DNA from: Acinetobacter sp. S54 | GTDB lineage: Bacteria; Pseudomonadota; Gammaproteobacteria; Pseudomonadales; Moraxellaceae | Reading direction: 5' to 3' | Assembly (NCBI RefSeq): GCF_016624945.1 | Contig: NZ_JACVUI010000004.1 | Coordinates: 124,001 to 188,000 of the forward strand | DNA length: 64,000 nt | Part shown: positions 46,424 through 56,602 of the stretch, in pieces | Position numbering within the stretch: position 1 is the stretch's first letter | Layout: every line of letters begins with the position of its first letter | The notes under the pieces: generated by a model | Databases searched by the model: none | What the model saw: only the letters and a program-made list of their open reading frames with translations | What the model was told of the DNA's origin: nothing | Translations under genes and position numbers: made by a program

Positions 46424-46642
46424 ATGCGTCAGGTCATTTGCTACATCGGTTTATTGTCTGTAGGAACGTTTTTGGTCGGTTGTGGGCAGTCTGGTGCTTT
46501 ACAGTTACCCTCTGATCCTAATTATGACAAACGTGCCAAATATTTACTTTACTCCTCTAAGGATGCTGAGCATCAAGCACAGCAACATACGACTGAGGTA
46601 AAACAAGAGTCTTCAGCTTCAGAACCAACCCCATCACCTTAA
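46424..46642 (+). CDS. lptM: LPS translocon maturation lipoprotein LptM (YifL family)
   Basis: A 72-residue lipoprotein. The lipobox is LVGC with Cys20 as lipid anchor. Directly after is GQSGALQLP, matching the conserved LptM start (Cys-Gly-x-x-Gly-x-Leu-x-x-Pro). The tail is Gln/Ser/Pro-rich. LptM mimics LPS to help the LptD-LptE outer-membrane complex fold and form its disulfides. Its position just before lysA-dapF is as in many gammaproteobacteria. The ATG at 46424 is the only sensible start. Confidence 0.88.
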   Translation: MRQVICYIGLLSVGTFLVGCGQSGALQLPSDPNYDKRAKYLLYSSKDAEHQAQQHTTEVKQESSASEPTPSP

Positions 46643-46666
46643 CGTCTCAAAGATAAGGATACATTC

Positions 46667-47917
46667 ATGAGTTTCTCCCGTATTCAAGGGATATTGCATG
46701 CTGAGCAATGTTCACTGCTTCAGCTTGCCGAACAGTTTGGTACACCGTTATATGTTTACTCAAAAGCAGCTTTTGAAAAACATTATCTAGATATGGATCG
46801 TGCTTTTGATTTTATCGACCATCAAATCTGCTTTGCGGTAAAGTCAAACTCAAACCTTGCGGTATTGAATGTATTAGCCAAGCTTGGAGCGGGTTTTGAT
46901 ATTGTGACGGGCGGTGAGCTTGCACGTGTGTTGGCGGCGGGTGGTGATCCTGCCAAAATCGTATTTTCTGGTTTAGGTAAATCAGAAGCAGATATTGAAA
47001 AGGCATTACAGGTTGGCATTGCTTGTTTTAACGTCGAATCTTATGCGGAACTTGATCGCATTCAAAAAGTCGCAGCAAAACTGGGTAAAAAAGCACCGAT
47101 ATCCTTACGTGTTAATCCAGATGTGGATGCTAAAACTCATCCTTATATTTCAACGGGATTAAAAGAAAATAAATTTGGTATTCCAAGTGATACGGTTTAT
47201 GAAACTTATCAATATGCGGCTTCTTTAGCGAATCTGGATGTAGTAGGAATAGACTGTCATATTGGTTCACAATTGACAGAAACTAAGCCTTTTGTGGATG
47301 CTTTAGATCGTGTGATCATGATGATTACGGAGTTGAAAAAACGGGGTATTGACCTCAAGCATATTGATATTGGTGGTGGTTTAGGCGTTTGCTATAAAGA
47401 TGAAACACCACCAAGTGTTGAAGAATATGCCGATGCATTGAAACCTGCATTGCAACAGCTTGGTTTAAAAGTGTATATGGAGCCAGGACGTAGTATCAGT
47501 GCCAATGCTGGTGTACTGCTCACCAAAATTGATTTACTTAAACCAACGAACCATCGTAATTTCGCGATTATTGATGCAGCCATGAATGACTTGATTCGTC
47601 CTTCTTTATATGAAGCATGGATGGATATTCAGTCGGTGGATGCCAATACTGATGCTGAAGCAAAAGTATGGGATATCGTAGGGGCCATTTGCGAGACAGG
47701 TGATTTTCTTGGAAAAGACCGTACTTTGGCATTAAAAGACAATGATGTATTGGCGGTGCTTGGTGCAGGTGCTTATGGGTTTGTCATGAGTTCAAACTAT
47801 AATAGTCGCGGTCGTGCTGCTGAAGTTATGGTCAATGCAGATCAGGTTCATCTGATTCGTGAGCGTGAAACGATTGAATCATTGTGGGATAAAGAACGTT
47901 TATTACCTGAGGAGTAA
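46667..47917 (+). CDS. lysA: Diaminopimelate decarboxylase
   Basis: A 416-residue PLP enzyme of the alanine-racemase fold. The PLP lysine is in CFAVKSNSNLAVL. Phosphate-binding and active-site segments are HIGSQLTET, IDIGGGLGVCY and MEPGRSISANAG, and the dimer-partner cysteine region is GAICETGDFLGKDR. It makes L-lysine from meso-diaminopimelate. It lies 24 bp after lptM and is 3 bp from dapF. Confidence 0.96.
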   Translation: MSFSRIQGILHAEQCSLLQLAEQFGTPLYVYSKAAFEKHYLDMDRAFDFIDHQICFAVKSNSNLAVLNVLAKLGAGFDIVTGGELARVLAAGGDPAKIVFSGLGKSEADIEKALQVGIACFNVESYAELDRIQKVAAKLGKKAPISLRVNPDVDAKTHPYISTGLKENKFGIPSDTVYETYQYAASLANLDVVGIDCHIGSQLTETKPFVDALDRVIMMITELKKRGIDLKHIDIGGGLGVCYKDETPPSVEEYADALKPALQQLGLKVYMEPGRSISANAGVLLTKIDLLKPTNHRNFAIIDAAMNDLIRPSLYEAWMDIQSVDANTDAEAKVWDIVGAICETGDFLGKDRTLALKDNDVLAVLGAGAYGFVMSSNYNSRGRAAEVMVNADQVHLIRERETIESLWDKERLLPEE

Positions 47918-47920
47918 AAC

Positions 47921-48766
47921 ATGTTGCTTGAATTTACAAAAATGCATGGCTTAGGTAATGACTTTGTTGTGGTCGATTTGATTAGTCAACGTGCCTATCT
48001 TGATACTACTACCATTCAACGTATGGCAGATCGCCATTTCGGGATTGGTTTTGATCAGTTACTCATTGTTGAACCACCCGATTTTCCAAGTGCTGATTTT
48101 AAATATCGTATTTTCAATGCGGATGGTTCCGAGGTTGAGCAATGTGGGAACGGCGTTCGTTGTTTTGCCCGTTTTGTGCATGATCGCCAACTTACCAATA
48201 AAACCAAAATTAAAGTACAAACTAAAGCGGGTATTGTTGAACCTGAATTAGGGCTAAATGGTTTGGTTCGAGTCAATATGGGGTTTCCAAAGTTTTTACC
48301 GAATGAAATTCCGTTTGTCACTGAGGAATTTGAAGCGCTTTATACCCTAGAACTTGCTCATGAACAAAGCTTGAAAATCGATGTTGTCAATATGGGCAAT
48401 CCCCATGCAGTTACTATCGTGCCAGATATTTTGACCGCGGATGTAGCGACTATAGGGCCACAAGTTGAATCCCATGTTGGTTTCCCGCAACGAGTGAATG
48501 CTGGTTTTATGCAAATCCTTGATGAAAAACATGTACGTCTACGTGTTTTCGAGCGTGGAGTGGGTGAAACTTTAGCTTGTGGTACAGGAGCTTGTGCTGC
48601 AGCGGTCAGTGGTATGCGCCGTGGTTTACTGGCCAACGAGGTTGAAGTTGAACTGGCAGGCGGCAAACTGCAAATTGCCTGGCGTGAAGGTGAGGTGGTT
48701 TGGATGACTGGACCAACTTCAACAGTTTATGACGGTCGTCTGGATTTACGTTATTTTCAGGGCTAA
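47921..48766 (+). CDS. dapF: Diaminopimelate epimerase
   Basis: A 281-residue two-domain epimerase. The catalytic cysteines are Cys75 ([11 protein letters not shown]) and Cys220 ([12 protein letters not shown]). Substrate loop MGNPHAV is present. It interconverts LL- and meso-diaminopimelate, feeding both LysA and peptidoglycan synthesis. It is tightly linked to lysA and followed by a hairpin. Confidence 0.96.
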   Translation: MLLEFTKMHGLGNDFVVVDLISQRAYLDTTTIQRMADRHFGIGFDQLLIVEPPDFPSADFKYRIFNADGSEVEQCGNGVRCFARFVHDRQLTNKTKIKVQTKAGIVEPELGLNGLVRVNMGFPKFLPNEIPFVTEEFEALYTLELAHEQSLKIDVVNMGNPHAVTIVPDILTADVATIGPQVESHVGFPQRVNAGFMQILDEKHVRLRVFERGVGETLACGTGACAAAVSGMRRGLLANEVEVELAGGKLQIAWREGEVVWMTGPTSTVYDGRLDLRYFQG

Positions 48767-48770
48767 ACAT

Positions 48771-48800
48771 AGAAAACTGGTTCCAAAGAACCAGTTTTCT
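48771..48800 (+). terminator. Hairpin after dapF
   Basis: A 12-bp perfect stem (AGAAAACTGGTT / AACCAGTTTTCT) with a 6-base loop, followed by GATTTT. It probably ends the lptM-lysA-dapF message. Confidence 0.75.
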
Positions 48801-48926
48801 GATTTTAATTTAAGATATAAATTATCGGTCTATTGCTATTAAAAATTTTGTAGCTGTTAATCATGTACTGATGTTTTTATAACAAATAATGTTTTTAATA
48901 AAAAATGAAATAGTGGATAAAAACAA

Positions 48927-49283
48927 ATGAATACAAAGGCAAAGGAATAGTATTTAGAGAAACCTACTTCAAAAAGTAGCAGATGAAGCTGCGTATCGTC
49001 CTGAATTTCTTGAGGCATTCATGCATAACTCAGCGCGAGATGAAGAACCAGTTTTAGTGGTGGGTTTATTATTGGGTGCAGTTGAGAAAAACCAACTTTA
49101 TGAAATCAAATTGGGCAGGTTGTTTACGATAGTCTTGGAGAAGTAGTTGATATTTTTATCATTGATCCACAAGAATCTTCAAATTTATCTGGTTATCTGC
49201 TTGAGACCGAACCTTTTTATCTGCGTCAAAATAAAAACGAGCTTTCTTTACTCAGTTATTTTCACGAAAATAATGCAAAATAA
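48927..49283 (+). pseudogene. sseB-like gene, broken by a stop and two frameshifts
   Basis: Three reading frames must be joined to read this gene. It starts MNTKAKE, meets a TAG, resumes as YLE, then shifts one base to LLQKVADEAAYRPEFLEAF and PVLVVGLLLGAVEKNQLYEIKLG. It shifts again to QVVYDSLGEVVDIFIIDPQ and ends ETEPFYLRQNKNE...NNAK-stop at 49283. The ending with PFY and the overall layout resemble SseB (enhanced serine sensitivity) proteins. The three lesions mean no full product can be made. Family assignment is by resemblance and is moderate. Confidence 0.6.
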
Positions 49284-49300
49284 ATGGCTAAAAATAGAAA

Positions 49301-49930
49301 ATGAATTCCGTTAAACATGTAATCTTTCTTCCTGGCGCATCAGGAAGCACTTCATTTTGGTTTCCTTTAATTGAGAAGTTACCCCAAGATATCACTCTAC
49401 AAATGATGGCTTATCCTGCTTTTGCGAATGAGCCTGCACATCCAGACATCCATAATTTTGACCAATTGCAGCAATATATCCTTGAAAAAATTGATCGCCC
49501 ATCGGTATTAATCGCTCAATCAATGGGAGGGATTTTTGCTGTAGCAGCAGCTTTGCAGAAAACAGAATTGATACAGGGTTTAGTACTGATTGCTACATCG
49601 GGCGGTATTGATCTGAGCAAATTCAAAGTGGCTGATTGGCGACAACATTATGCAAAAGAATTTTTAGATTATCCGGACTGGTTTATCACCACTAATATAA
49701 ATTATGAGGATCAACTTGCACAGATCCAGCAGAAAACTCTGTTAATCTGGGGGGATCAGGATCTCATCAGTCCTGTTGACGTGGGCCAATATCTAGAGCA
49801 GTCATTCAAAGATGCTAAACTGAAGATTATTCAGGGTGGAGAACATGATTTAGCCCATCACTATGCTGAACAGGTGGCAAAAGAAATTATGCTATATTTA
49901 TATCAGATCGATAAGAATATTTTAACTTAA
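49301..49930 (+). CDS. Alpha/beta-hydrolase
   Basis: A 209-residue single-domain hydrolase. The nucleophile elbow is IAQSMGGIFAV (Ser in A-Q-S-M-G). The acid is likely in LIWGDQDLISP, and the histidine in GGEHDLAHHYAEQ. It is cytoplasmic with no signal peptide. The substrate cannot be told. It sits 15 bp before xerC, probably in the same transcript, and follows the sseB-like pseudogene. Confidence 0.82.
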   Translation: MNSVKHVIFLPGASGSTSFWFPLIEKLPQDITLQMMAYPAFANEPAHPDIHNFDQLQQYILEKIDRPSVLIAQSMGGIFAVAAALQKTELIQGLVLIATSGGIDLSKFKVADWRQHYAKEFLDYPDWFITTNINYEDQLAQIQQKTLLIWGDQDLISPVDVGQYLEQSFKDAKLKIIQGGEHDLAHHYAEQVAKEIMLYLYQIDKNILT

Positions 49931-49945
49931 GCAAGGAGAAATGAT

Positions 49946-50854
49946 GTGATGCTTGATAACCATCAACTTCTTGAAATGTGGCTTAAAGAACGCACTATTC
50001 AAAATCAGTCTGAACATACGATTCATGCATATCAACGAGATTTAAATGATTTTTTTGTGTTCTGTGAGAACAAAAAGTTGGGGCTCAATGAGATTGAAGC
50101 CTCAGATTTACGAGAATACCTAGCCTTTAAAGTCGAACAGTCAAATTTGAGTAGCAGCAGTATTCAACGCCATTTATCTGCGATTCGTCAGTTTATGAAA
50201 TGGGCACAACAAAGTAATTATCTCAACATGAATCCAACTGAGGACTTTAAGCTCAAACGTAAAGCACGACCTTTACCCGGCATGATAGATATTGAAACAG
50301 TTAATCAAATACTGGACCAGCCGGCACCAGAAAAAGTAAAGGATCAACAACTTTGGCTACGTGATAAAGCCATGTTGGAATTACTTTATTCCAGTGGTCT
50401 GCGTTTGGCAGAACTGCAAAGTTTGAAAATGAATGATCTTGATTTTAAACGTCAGCTTTTACGTGTAACGGGTAAAGGCAATAAAACTCGTATCATCCCT
50501 TTTGGAAGTAAGGCTAAACAAAGCTTAATAGAATGGCTGAAAATTTATAAGATTTGGAAAGGGAATGTTCTACCAGATAGCCCTGTCTTTGTTTCACAAA
50601 AAGGGGGGGCGCTTACACCACGCCAAATTGAATCAAGAGTGAAAATTCAGGCACAACGTGCGCAGGTCAATGTTGACTTGCATCCACATTTATTACGTCA
50701 TTGCTTTGCGAGTCATATGTTGAGTGCCAGTGGTGATTTACGTTCAGTTCAGGAAATGCTCGGCCATAGCAATCTTAGTACGACCCAGATTTACACACAT
50801 GTCGATTTTGATTATTTGGCACAAAGTTATGATAAAGCCCATCCTAGAGCCTAG
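49946..50854 (+). CDS. xerC: Tyrosine recombinase XerC
   Basis: A 302-residue site-specific recombinase. The N-terminal SAM-like core-binding domain (RTIQNQSEHTIHAYQRDL) is followed by the catalytic domain. Catalytic residues are Arg in SSGLRLAEL, Lys in GKGNKTRIIP, His-x-x-Arg in HPHLLRHCFASH, and His plus Tyr in LGHSNLSTTQIYTHV. With XerD it resolves chromosome dimers at dif. The start is GTG 49946 or ATG 49949; an AAGGAG site precedes both. Position after dapF is conserved in gammaproteobacteria. Confidence 0.95.
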   Translation: MMLDNHQLLEMWLKERTIQNQSEHTIHAYQRDLNDFFVFCENKKLGLNEIEASDLREYLAFKVEQSNLSSSSIQRHLSAIRQFMKWAQQSNYLNMNPTEDFKLKRKARPLPGMIDIETVNQILDQPAPEKVKDQQLWLRDKAMLELLYSSGLRLAELQSLKMNDLDFKRQLLRVTGKGNKTRIIPFGSKAKQSLIEWLKIYKIWKGNVLPDSPVFVSQKGGALTPRQIESRVKIQAQRAQVNVDLHPHLLRHCFASHMLSASGDLRSVQEMLGHSNLSTTQIYTHVDFDYLAQSYDKAHPRA

Positions 50855-51281
50855 GATTTTCATCTTAAAAAGATGAGTTGAGTTTTATTGTTACATTTCG
50901 AATGGCTTAAATATTTAAAAATTAATGGACTGACATTTTTGATCTGATGAGTCAGTAACGGTCAAATATCTAATTTTGTATAAAAGCTAAGCAAAAAAAG
51001 TGGCCTATCAGTCAGACTGATGAATTAAATCAAAATAAAACATATTATAAATCAAACATTAATAAAATATAAAAATTGCTGTAATTTCATGGAGAAACCT
51101 CCAAGAAAAAAAAGAATGAACTGACCATTTCAGGCTTTTTACGACTTTTTCGCATTGTTGGTGTAATTGTGACTTGACCGAAATGCCAAACACATTGCAA
51201 GATAAAGCACCTAAAAAATTCAATATGAAGCGTTAATATAACTCTTCTCAACATTTACTTGCTGAAACAGCCGAGGATTAC
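50855..51281. other. Intergenic region before etfB
   Basis: This 427-bp stretch has no supportable gene. It contains a perfect 7-1-7 palindrome ATCAGTC-A-GACTGAT at 51007-51021, and the etfB promoter must lie downstream of it. A weak hairpin (CATCTT...AAGATG) just after xerC could be its terminator. Confidence 0.5.
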
Positions 51282-52031
51282 ATGAAGGCTCTTGTTGCTG
51301 TAAAACGTGTGGTTGATGCCAACGTTAAAGTTCGCGTTAAGCCGGACAATAGTGGGGTTGACCTTACTAACGTTAAAATGTCAATTAACCCATTCTGTGA
51401 AATCGCAGTGGAAGAAGCGGTTCGCCTAAAAGAAAAAGGAACAGTATCTGAAATCGTTGTGGTTTCTGTTGGTCCTAAAGAAGCTCAAGAACAAATCCGT
51501 TCTGCAATGGCTTTAGGGGCAGATCGCGGTATCTTGGTTGAAACGACTGATGAAATTGGTGCTTTGGAAGTTGCCAAAATTATTAAAGGTGTCGTAGAAC
51601 AAGAAAAACCAGAATTGATTCTCCTTGGTAAACAAGCGATTGATGATGATTCAAATCAAGTTGGTCAAATGCTTGCTGCGTTGCTTGGTGCAGGTCAAGG
51701 TACTTTTGCTTCAGAAGTAAAAGTCGATGGCGGTAAAGTTCAGGTTACTCGTGAAGTTGACGGTGGTTTACAAACTGTTGAGCTTGCGCTTCCAGCAATC
51801 ATCACCACAGATCTTCGTTTGAATGAGCCACGCTATGCGGCACTTCCAAACATTATGAAAGCGCGTAAAAAACCGCTTGATACTAAATCGCCTGCGGATT
51901 ATGGCGTGGCTACAGGTACTAAACTTAAAACAGTTAAAGTTGAACCACCTGCTGAGCGTAAAGCTGGCGTGCAAGTGAAATCTGTTGATGAACTTGTTGA
52001 AAAATTGAAAAATGAAGCGAAAGTGATCTAA
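51282..52031 (+). CDS. etfB: Electron transfer flavoprotein, beta subunit
   Basis: A 249-residue ETF small subunit. Features are [19 protein letters not shown] at the start, [22 protein letters not shown] (AMP/FAD domain) and a recognition-loop region [31 protein letters not shown], given here in part: [17 protein letters not shown]. With EtfA it passes electrons from acyl-CoA dehydrogenases (such as HcaD in this window) to the ubiquinone pool through ETF-QO. It is followed by etfA after 17 bp. Confidence 0.96.
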   Translation: MKALVAVKRVVDANVKVRVKPDNSGVDLTNVKMSINPFCEIAVEEAVRLKEKGTVSEIVVVSVGPKEAQEQIRSAMALGADRGILVETTDEIGALEVAKIIKGVVEQEKPELILLGKQAIDDDSNQVGQMLAALLGAGQGTFASEVKVDGGKVQVTREVDGGLQTVELALPAIITTDLRLNEPRYAALPNIMKARKKPLDTKSPADYGVATGTKLKTVKVEPPAERKAGVQVKSVDELVEKLKNEAKVI

Positions 52032-52048
52032 TACAGAAGGATAAAATC

Positions 52049-52987
52049 ATGAGTATTTTAGTAATCGCTGATCACAACAACCAAGCGCTTAACGGTGCGA
52101 CTTTAAACGTTGTTGCGGCAGCTCAAAAAATCGGTGGTGATATTGCTGTATTGGTTGCTGGTTCTGGTGCTCAAGGCGTAGCGGATGCTGCGGCTAAAGT
52201 TGCTGGTGTAAGCAAAGTATTACTTGCAGACAATGCACTTTATGCTAACCAATTGGCTGAAAATGTTGGAAAACTAGTGGCCGATGTTGTGAAAGAAGGT
52301 GGCTATAAATATGTTTTAGCTGCTTCCACCACAACAGGTAAAAATATTTTACCACGTGTTGCCGCATTACTTGATGTCAGCATGATCACGGATATTATTT
52401 CTGTGGAATCTGCAAATACATTTAAACGCCCAATCTACGCGGGTAACGCGATTGCGACGGTTCAATCTGATGAAGCAGTGATTGTGGGTACTGTACGTGG
52501 TACAGCATTTGATCCTGTGGCTGCAGAAGGTGGTTCTGCTGCGGTTGAAACTGTGGGTGAAGCGGCTGATGCTGGCGTTTCTTCTTTCGTAAATGAAGAA
52601 ATCGTGAAACTTGACCGCCCTGAATTGACTGCTGCACGTATTGTTGTTTCGGGTGGTCGTGGTGTCGGTTCTGGCGAGAACTACCATAAAGTTCTTGATC
52701 CATTAGCGGATAAACTAGGTGCTGCACAAGGTGCATCGCGTGCTGCGGTAGATGCTGGTTTTGTTCCAAACGATTTCCAAGTGGGTCAAACTGGTAAGAT
52801 CGTTGCACCTGATCTCTATGTTGCGGTTGGTATCTCTGGTGCGATTCAGCATTTGGCAGGTATGAAAGACTCTAAAGTAATTGTTGCGATCAACAAAGAC
52901 GAAGAAGCACCAATCAATAGTGTTGCTGACTACTGGTTAGTAGGCGATTTGAACACTGTTGTACCAGAATTGGTATCTAAGCTTTAA
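52049..52987 (+). CDS. etfA: Electron transfer flavoprotein, alpha subunit
   Basis: A 312-residue FAD-binding subunit. The C-terminal FAD domain contains VSGGRGVGSGENYHKV, GQTGKIVAPDLYVAVGISG and the ending INKDEEAPINSVADYWLVGD. It binds the redox FAD of the heterodimer. Together with etfB it forms a two-gene operon ended by a long hairpin. Confidence 0.96.
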   Translation: MSILVIADHNNQALNGATLNVVAAAQKIGGDIAVLVAGSGAQGVADAAAKVAGVSKVLLADNALYANQLAENVGKLVADVVKEGGYKYVLAASTTTGKNILPRVAALLDVSMITDIISVESANTFKRPIYAGNAIATVQSDEAVIVGTVRGTAFDPVAAEGGSAAVETVGEAADAGVSSFVNEEIVKLDRPELTAARIVVSGGRGVGSGENYHKVLDPLADKLGAAQGASRAAVDAGFVPNDFQVGQTGKIVAPDLYVAVGISGAIQHLAGMKDSKVIVAINKDEEAPINSVADYWLVGDLNTVVPELVSKL

Positions 52988-53009
52988 TTCTTAGGATTAA
53001 GTCTTAGTC

Positions 53010-53070
53010 AACGCCTTTAAGCAAATCCTGAAGTTAAATACTTTATGATTTGTTTTAAAGGCGTTTTTTA
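53010..53070 (+). terminator. Intrinsic terminator after etfA
   Basis: AACGCCTTTAA with a GCAAATC extension pairs with GATTTG...TTAAAGGCGTT, leaving a loop of about 20 bases, and ends in TTTTTTA. It lies about 20 bases after the etfA stop. Confidence 0.8.
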
Positions 53071-53383
53071 TTAGAAGTGATAAAAATAATGTGGTTTTAT
53101 ACCATTTTGCTGTTAAATATTTCACAAATTTTAAAAAAGAATGTGTTCTAAGTATTTGATTTATTCCATTACGAATAGATCTGTGGAACTGTCTGTTTTT
53201 TCAGCATAAATTTACTCAAATATAAAGAGATACACTGCATTAATCCATCACATTATCCGCATGATTTATGCTATACTTTTTAGCTATGTTTTTTACTTTT
53301 AGTTCAGTCTTTTGGACTAAGTTTTGCGAGATTAATACATAATTTGTGGCTAGCTTTGCTTTGCCGCATAGAAAGGAGTATGC
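53071..53383 (+). promoter_or_regulatory. gyrA promoter and leader
   Basis: An extended -10 element TG-C-TATACT is at 53269-53277, giving a leader of roughly 100 bases. A hairpin TTAGTTCA / TGGACTAA lies in the leader at 53299-53320. A GAAAGGAG ribosome site precedes the gyrA ATG. No gene is seen in the remainder. Confidence 0.6.
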
Positions 53384-56095
53384 ATGAGCGTATCGGAAAT
53401 CCGACCGATTGCCATTGAAGATGAGCTTAAAAACTCATATCTCGATTATGCAATGAGTGTAATTGTTTCACGTGCATTACCTGATGTGAGAGACGGCCTG
53501 AAACCAGTTCACCGTCGTGTGCTCTATGCGATGCATGAGCTAGGTAACGATTATAATAAAGCTTATAAAAAGTCTGCTCGTGTGGTGGGTGATGTGATCG
53601 GTAAATATCACCCGCATGGTGATACTGCTGTTTACGATACCATTGTTCGTATGGCTCAGGATTTTAGTCTGCGTTATCTTTTGGTAGATGGTCAGGGTAA
53701 CTTTGGTTCTGTCGATGGTGATAGCGCTGCTGCAATGCGTTATACCGAAGTTCGTATGACAAGACTAACTCATGAGTTATTAGCGGATCTTGAAAAAGAT
53801 ACGGTTGATTGGGTCGATAACTACGATGGTTCAGAGCGTATTCCCGATGTATTGCCAACACGTGTTCCTAATTTATTAATTAACGGTGCAGCAGGTATTG
53901 CGGTCGGTATGGCGACTAATATGGCGCCACACAATTTAAATGAAGTGATTCATGCTTGTCTGGCATATGCAGATAATCCGAATATTTCGATTGAAGGATT
54001 GATGGAACATATTACGGGGCCAGATTTTCCGACAGGTGGTATCATTTACGGTAAATCAGGTATTGTAGATGCTTACCGTACAGGTAAAGGCCGTTTACAT
54101 ATTCGTGGTAAATACCATTTTGAAGAAGATGAGAAAACAGGTCGTACGACGATTGTTTTCACAGAAATTCCCTATCAGGTCAACAAGGCACGTGTCATTG
54201 AACGTATTGCTGAATTGGTAAAAGAAAAGAAACTGGAAGGAATTTCTGAGCTGCGTGATGAGTCTGATAAAGACGGAATGCGGATTGCGATTGATTTAAA
54301 GCGCGGTGAAAATGCTGAAGTTATCGTCAATAATCTGTTCTTAAATACTCAACTCGAAAATTCGTTTAGCATCAATATGGTCTGTCTGGATAACGGACAG
54401 CCAAAATTGATGAATTTAAAAGATATTATTGCGGCCTTTATCCGACATCGTCAGGAAGTCGTGACTCGCCGTACCATGTTCGAATTGCGTAAAGCACGTG
54501 AGCGTGGTCATATTTTGGAAGGTCTAACTGTTGCCCTTGCCAATATTGATGAAATTATTGAAACCATCAAAACCTCTGCTAACCCTGCAGAAGCACGTGA
54601 GCGTTTACAAGCGGGTGAATGGGCGGGTGGTGGCGTAACAGCTTTACTTGAAAAAGCAGGTGCGATCTCAGTACGTCCTGATGAAATCGAAGGTGAAGAT
54701 CCAAATCGACCATTTGGTTTGTCTGGTGATATTTATCGTTTGTCACCAACACAAGTTGCTGCGATTTTAGAGTTGCGTTTACATCGTTTAACGGGACTTG
54801 AACAAGATAAACTTCATGCAGAATATTCTGAGATTCTTGCGCAAATTGCTGAACTCACTGCTATTTTGAATGATTTTAATCTTTTGATGGGTGTTATTCG
54901 TGAAGAATTGGCTCAAATTCTTCAGCAATATGGTGATGCTCGTCGTACCGAAATTATTGAATCACGCGTAGATTTCTGCCGTGAAGATTTGATTCCAGAA
55001 GAACAGGTCGTATTGACTGTTTCTCAAACTGGTTATGCCAAAACGCAACCATTGTCTGACTACCAAGCACAGCGTCGTGGTGGTCGTGGTAAATCTGCAA
55101 CCTCTATGAAAGATGACGATATTATTCGGCATCTTGTAGTGGCTTCAAACCATGCAACTGTGTTGTGCTTTACCAATGTGGGTAAAGTTTATCGCCTGAA
55201 AGTATTTGAAGTTCCTCAGGCTTCGCGTGGCGCTAAAGGTCGCCCAATGGTGAATTTGTTACCACTGGATGCCAACGAAACAATTACTGCAATTTTACCT
55301 TTGACAGAGTTCCTCGAAAATCACTACGTCTTTATGGCAACAGCTTCGGGCACAGTAAAACGAGTTGAACTTGAGCAGTTTGCCAATATTCGTTCAAATG
55401 GTTTACGTGCTATTGAACTGAATGACGAAGACACTTTGATTGGCGTTGCCATTACAGATGGTGAGCAGCAAATTATGTTGTTCTCCAATGAAGGTAAGGC
55501 GATTCGTTTTGCTGAAACCGATGTTCGTGCGATGGGACGAACTGCTAAAGGTGTACGTGGTATGCGCGTGACGCTAGCCGCAACACTGGATGTGGAAGAA
55601 CCAGACGTTGAAAATGATGATTCAGATGAAAGTGATGATTCAGATTCGAATGTAGTGAGTCGCATTGTATCGTTGGTGGTTGTGCCTGAAACTGGCGAAG
55701 TATTATGTGCTAGTGCTAATGGCTACGGTAAACGTACGCCAGTCGATGACTTCCCGACCAAAAAACGTGGTGGGAAAGGGGTCATTGCGATCAAGACTTC
55801 AGAGCGTAATGGTGAATTAATCAGTGCGGTTTCAATTGATGAAACGAAAGAACTTATGTTGATTTCTGATGGCGGTACTTTAGTGCGTACTCGTGCAGCT
55901 GAAGTCGCGACTACAGGTCGTAACGCACAAGGCGTTCGTTTGATTCGTTTAAGTGAGGATGAAACACTCGTTGGTGTAGTTTCCATTGAAGCGGTAGAAG
56001 AAGATGATGAGATTCCTCAAGTGATTGAAACGGAATTATCTGAAACTCCACCTGAAGATGCTATCTCTCAAAATGACGATATCAGTGAAGAATAA
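53384..56095 (+). CDS. gyrA: DNA gyrase subunit A
   Basis: A 903-residue type II topoisomerase subunit. The cleavage tyrosine is Tyr120 ([10 protein letters not shown]). The quinolone-resistance region reads [15 protein letters not shown], with Thr81 and Asp85 at the positions of E. coli Ser83 and Asp87. The C-terminal beta-pinwheel contains the GyrA box QRRGGRGKS. An acidic insert ([14 protein letters not shown], near residue 743) interrupts the pinwheel. A further acidic tail ends the protein. GyrA and GyrB introduce negative supercoils. The frame is intact and full-length. Confidence 0.97.
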   Translation: MSVSEIRPIAIEDELKNSYLDYAMSVIVSRALPDVRDGLKPVHRRVLYAMHELGNDYNKAYKKSARVVGDVIGKYHPHGDTAVYDTIVRMAQDFSLRYLLVDGQGNFGSVDGDSAAAMRYTEVRMTRLTHELLADLEKDTVDWVDNYDGSERIPDVLPTRVPNLLINGAAGIAVGMATNMAPHNLNEVIHACLAYADNPNISIEGLMEHITGPDFPTGGIIYGKSGIVDAYRTGKGRLHIRGKYHFEEDEKTGRTTIVFTEIPYQVNKARVIERIAELVKEKKLEGISELRDESDKDGMRIAIDLKRGENAEVIVNNLFLNTQLENSFSINMVCLDNGQPKLMNLKDIIAAFIRHRQEVVTRRTMFELRKARERGHILEGLTVALANIDEIIETIKTSANPAEARERLQAGEWAGGGVTALLEKAGAISVRPDEIEGEDPNRPFGLSGDIYRLSPTQVAAILELRLHRLTGLEQDKLHAEYSEILAQIAELTAILNDFNLLMGVIREELAQILQQYGDARRTEIIESRVDFCREDLIPEEQVVLTVSQTGYAKTQPLSDYQAQRRGGRGKSATSMKDDDIIRHLVVASNHATVLCFTNVGKVYRLKVFEVPQASRGAKGRPMVNLLPLDANETITAILPLTEFLENHYVFMATASGTVKRVELEQFANIRSNGLRAIELNDEDTLIGVAITDGEQQIMLFSNEGKAIRFAETDVRAMGRTAKGVRGMRVTLAATLDVEEPDVENDDSDESDDSDSNVVSRIVSLVVVPETGEVLCASANGYGKRTPVDDFPTKKRGGKGVIAIKTSERNGELISAVSIDETKELMLISDGGTLVRTRAAEVATTGRNAQGVRLIRLSEDETLVGVVSIEAVEEDDEIPQVIETELSETPPEDAISQNDDISEE

Positions 56096-56117
56096 TTAAT
56101 TTCCTGATTACTATAAT

Positions 56118-56150
56118 AAAAAAACCTGAGTTTTCGTACTCAGGTTTTTT
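56118..56150. terminator. Terminator between gyrA and the MerR gene
   Basis: Stem AAAAAAACCTGAGT / ACTCAGGTTTTTTT with a 6-base loop; T runs occur in both directions, suiting the convergent genes. Confidence 0.9.
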
Positions 56151-56179
56151 TATTTTGAAACTGTCATATTTCATCTTTT

Positions 56180-56569
56180 TTACGGATTTGTCTTTTGCTT
56201 TAAATCCATCAAAATAGGGCAACAATCAGTTTCTGTCGATTTACATTCATCAATCCAACTGCTTAGGCGTTGCTTTAGACCCTGTAACTCTTGAATACGC
56301 AGATCAATTTTTTCAAGCCGTTGTTCAATGACGTGGCGAACTTGTTCGCGATCATCAAGTTGTAACTGAAGAAGTTCTTTAATCTCAGTCAGTTGTAATC
56401 CTGCATCTTTGGCTTTTTGTATAAAACTTAAAGTTTCTTTATCCTGATCATTATAATAACGATAATGATCAATTGTTTCAGGGGTACGCATGAGACCAAT
56501 ACGTTGATAATAACGAATCGTTTCGACATTTAAATTTGCTTGTTTTGCGAGTTTTCCAATGGTCAACAT
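56180..56569 (-). CDS. MerR-family metal-responsive regulator
   Basis: A 129-residue MerR protein. The N-terminal winged helix is IGKLAKQANLNVETIRYYQRIGL, partly quoted: NVETIRYYQRIGL. A coiled coil follows, and the C-terminus has a cysteine cluster ECKSTETDCCPIL that probably binds metal. The gene diverges from the P-type ATPase, whose promoter has the 20-bp spacer typical of MerR control. The cysteine pattern and operator resemble Hg/Cd/Pb-type MerR proteins as much as CueR, so the sensed metal is uncertain. Confidence 0.88.
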   Translation of the reverse strand: MLTIGKLAKQANLNVETIRYYQRIGLMRTPETIDHYRYYNDQDKETLSFIQKAKDAGLQLTEIKELLQLQLDDREQVRHVIEQRLEKIDLRIQELQGLKQRLSSWIDECKSTETDCCPILMDLKQKTNP

Positions 56570-56602
56570 GTGTAATATCTCTTATCTGTATAAATAAAAA
56601 GC

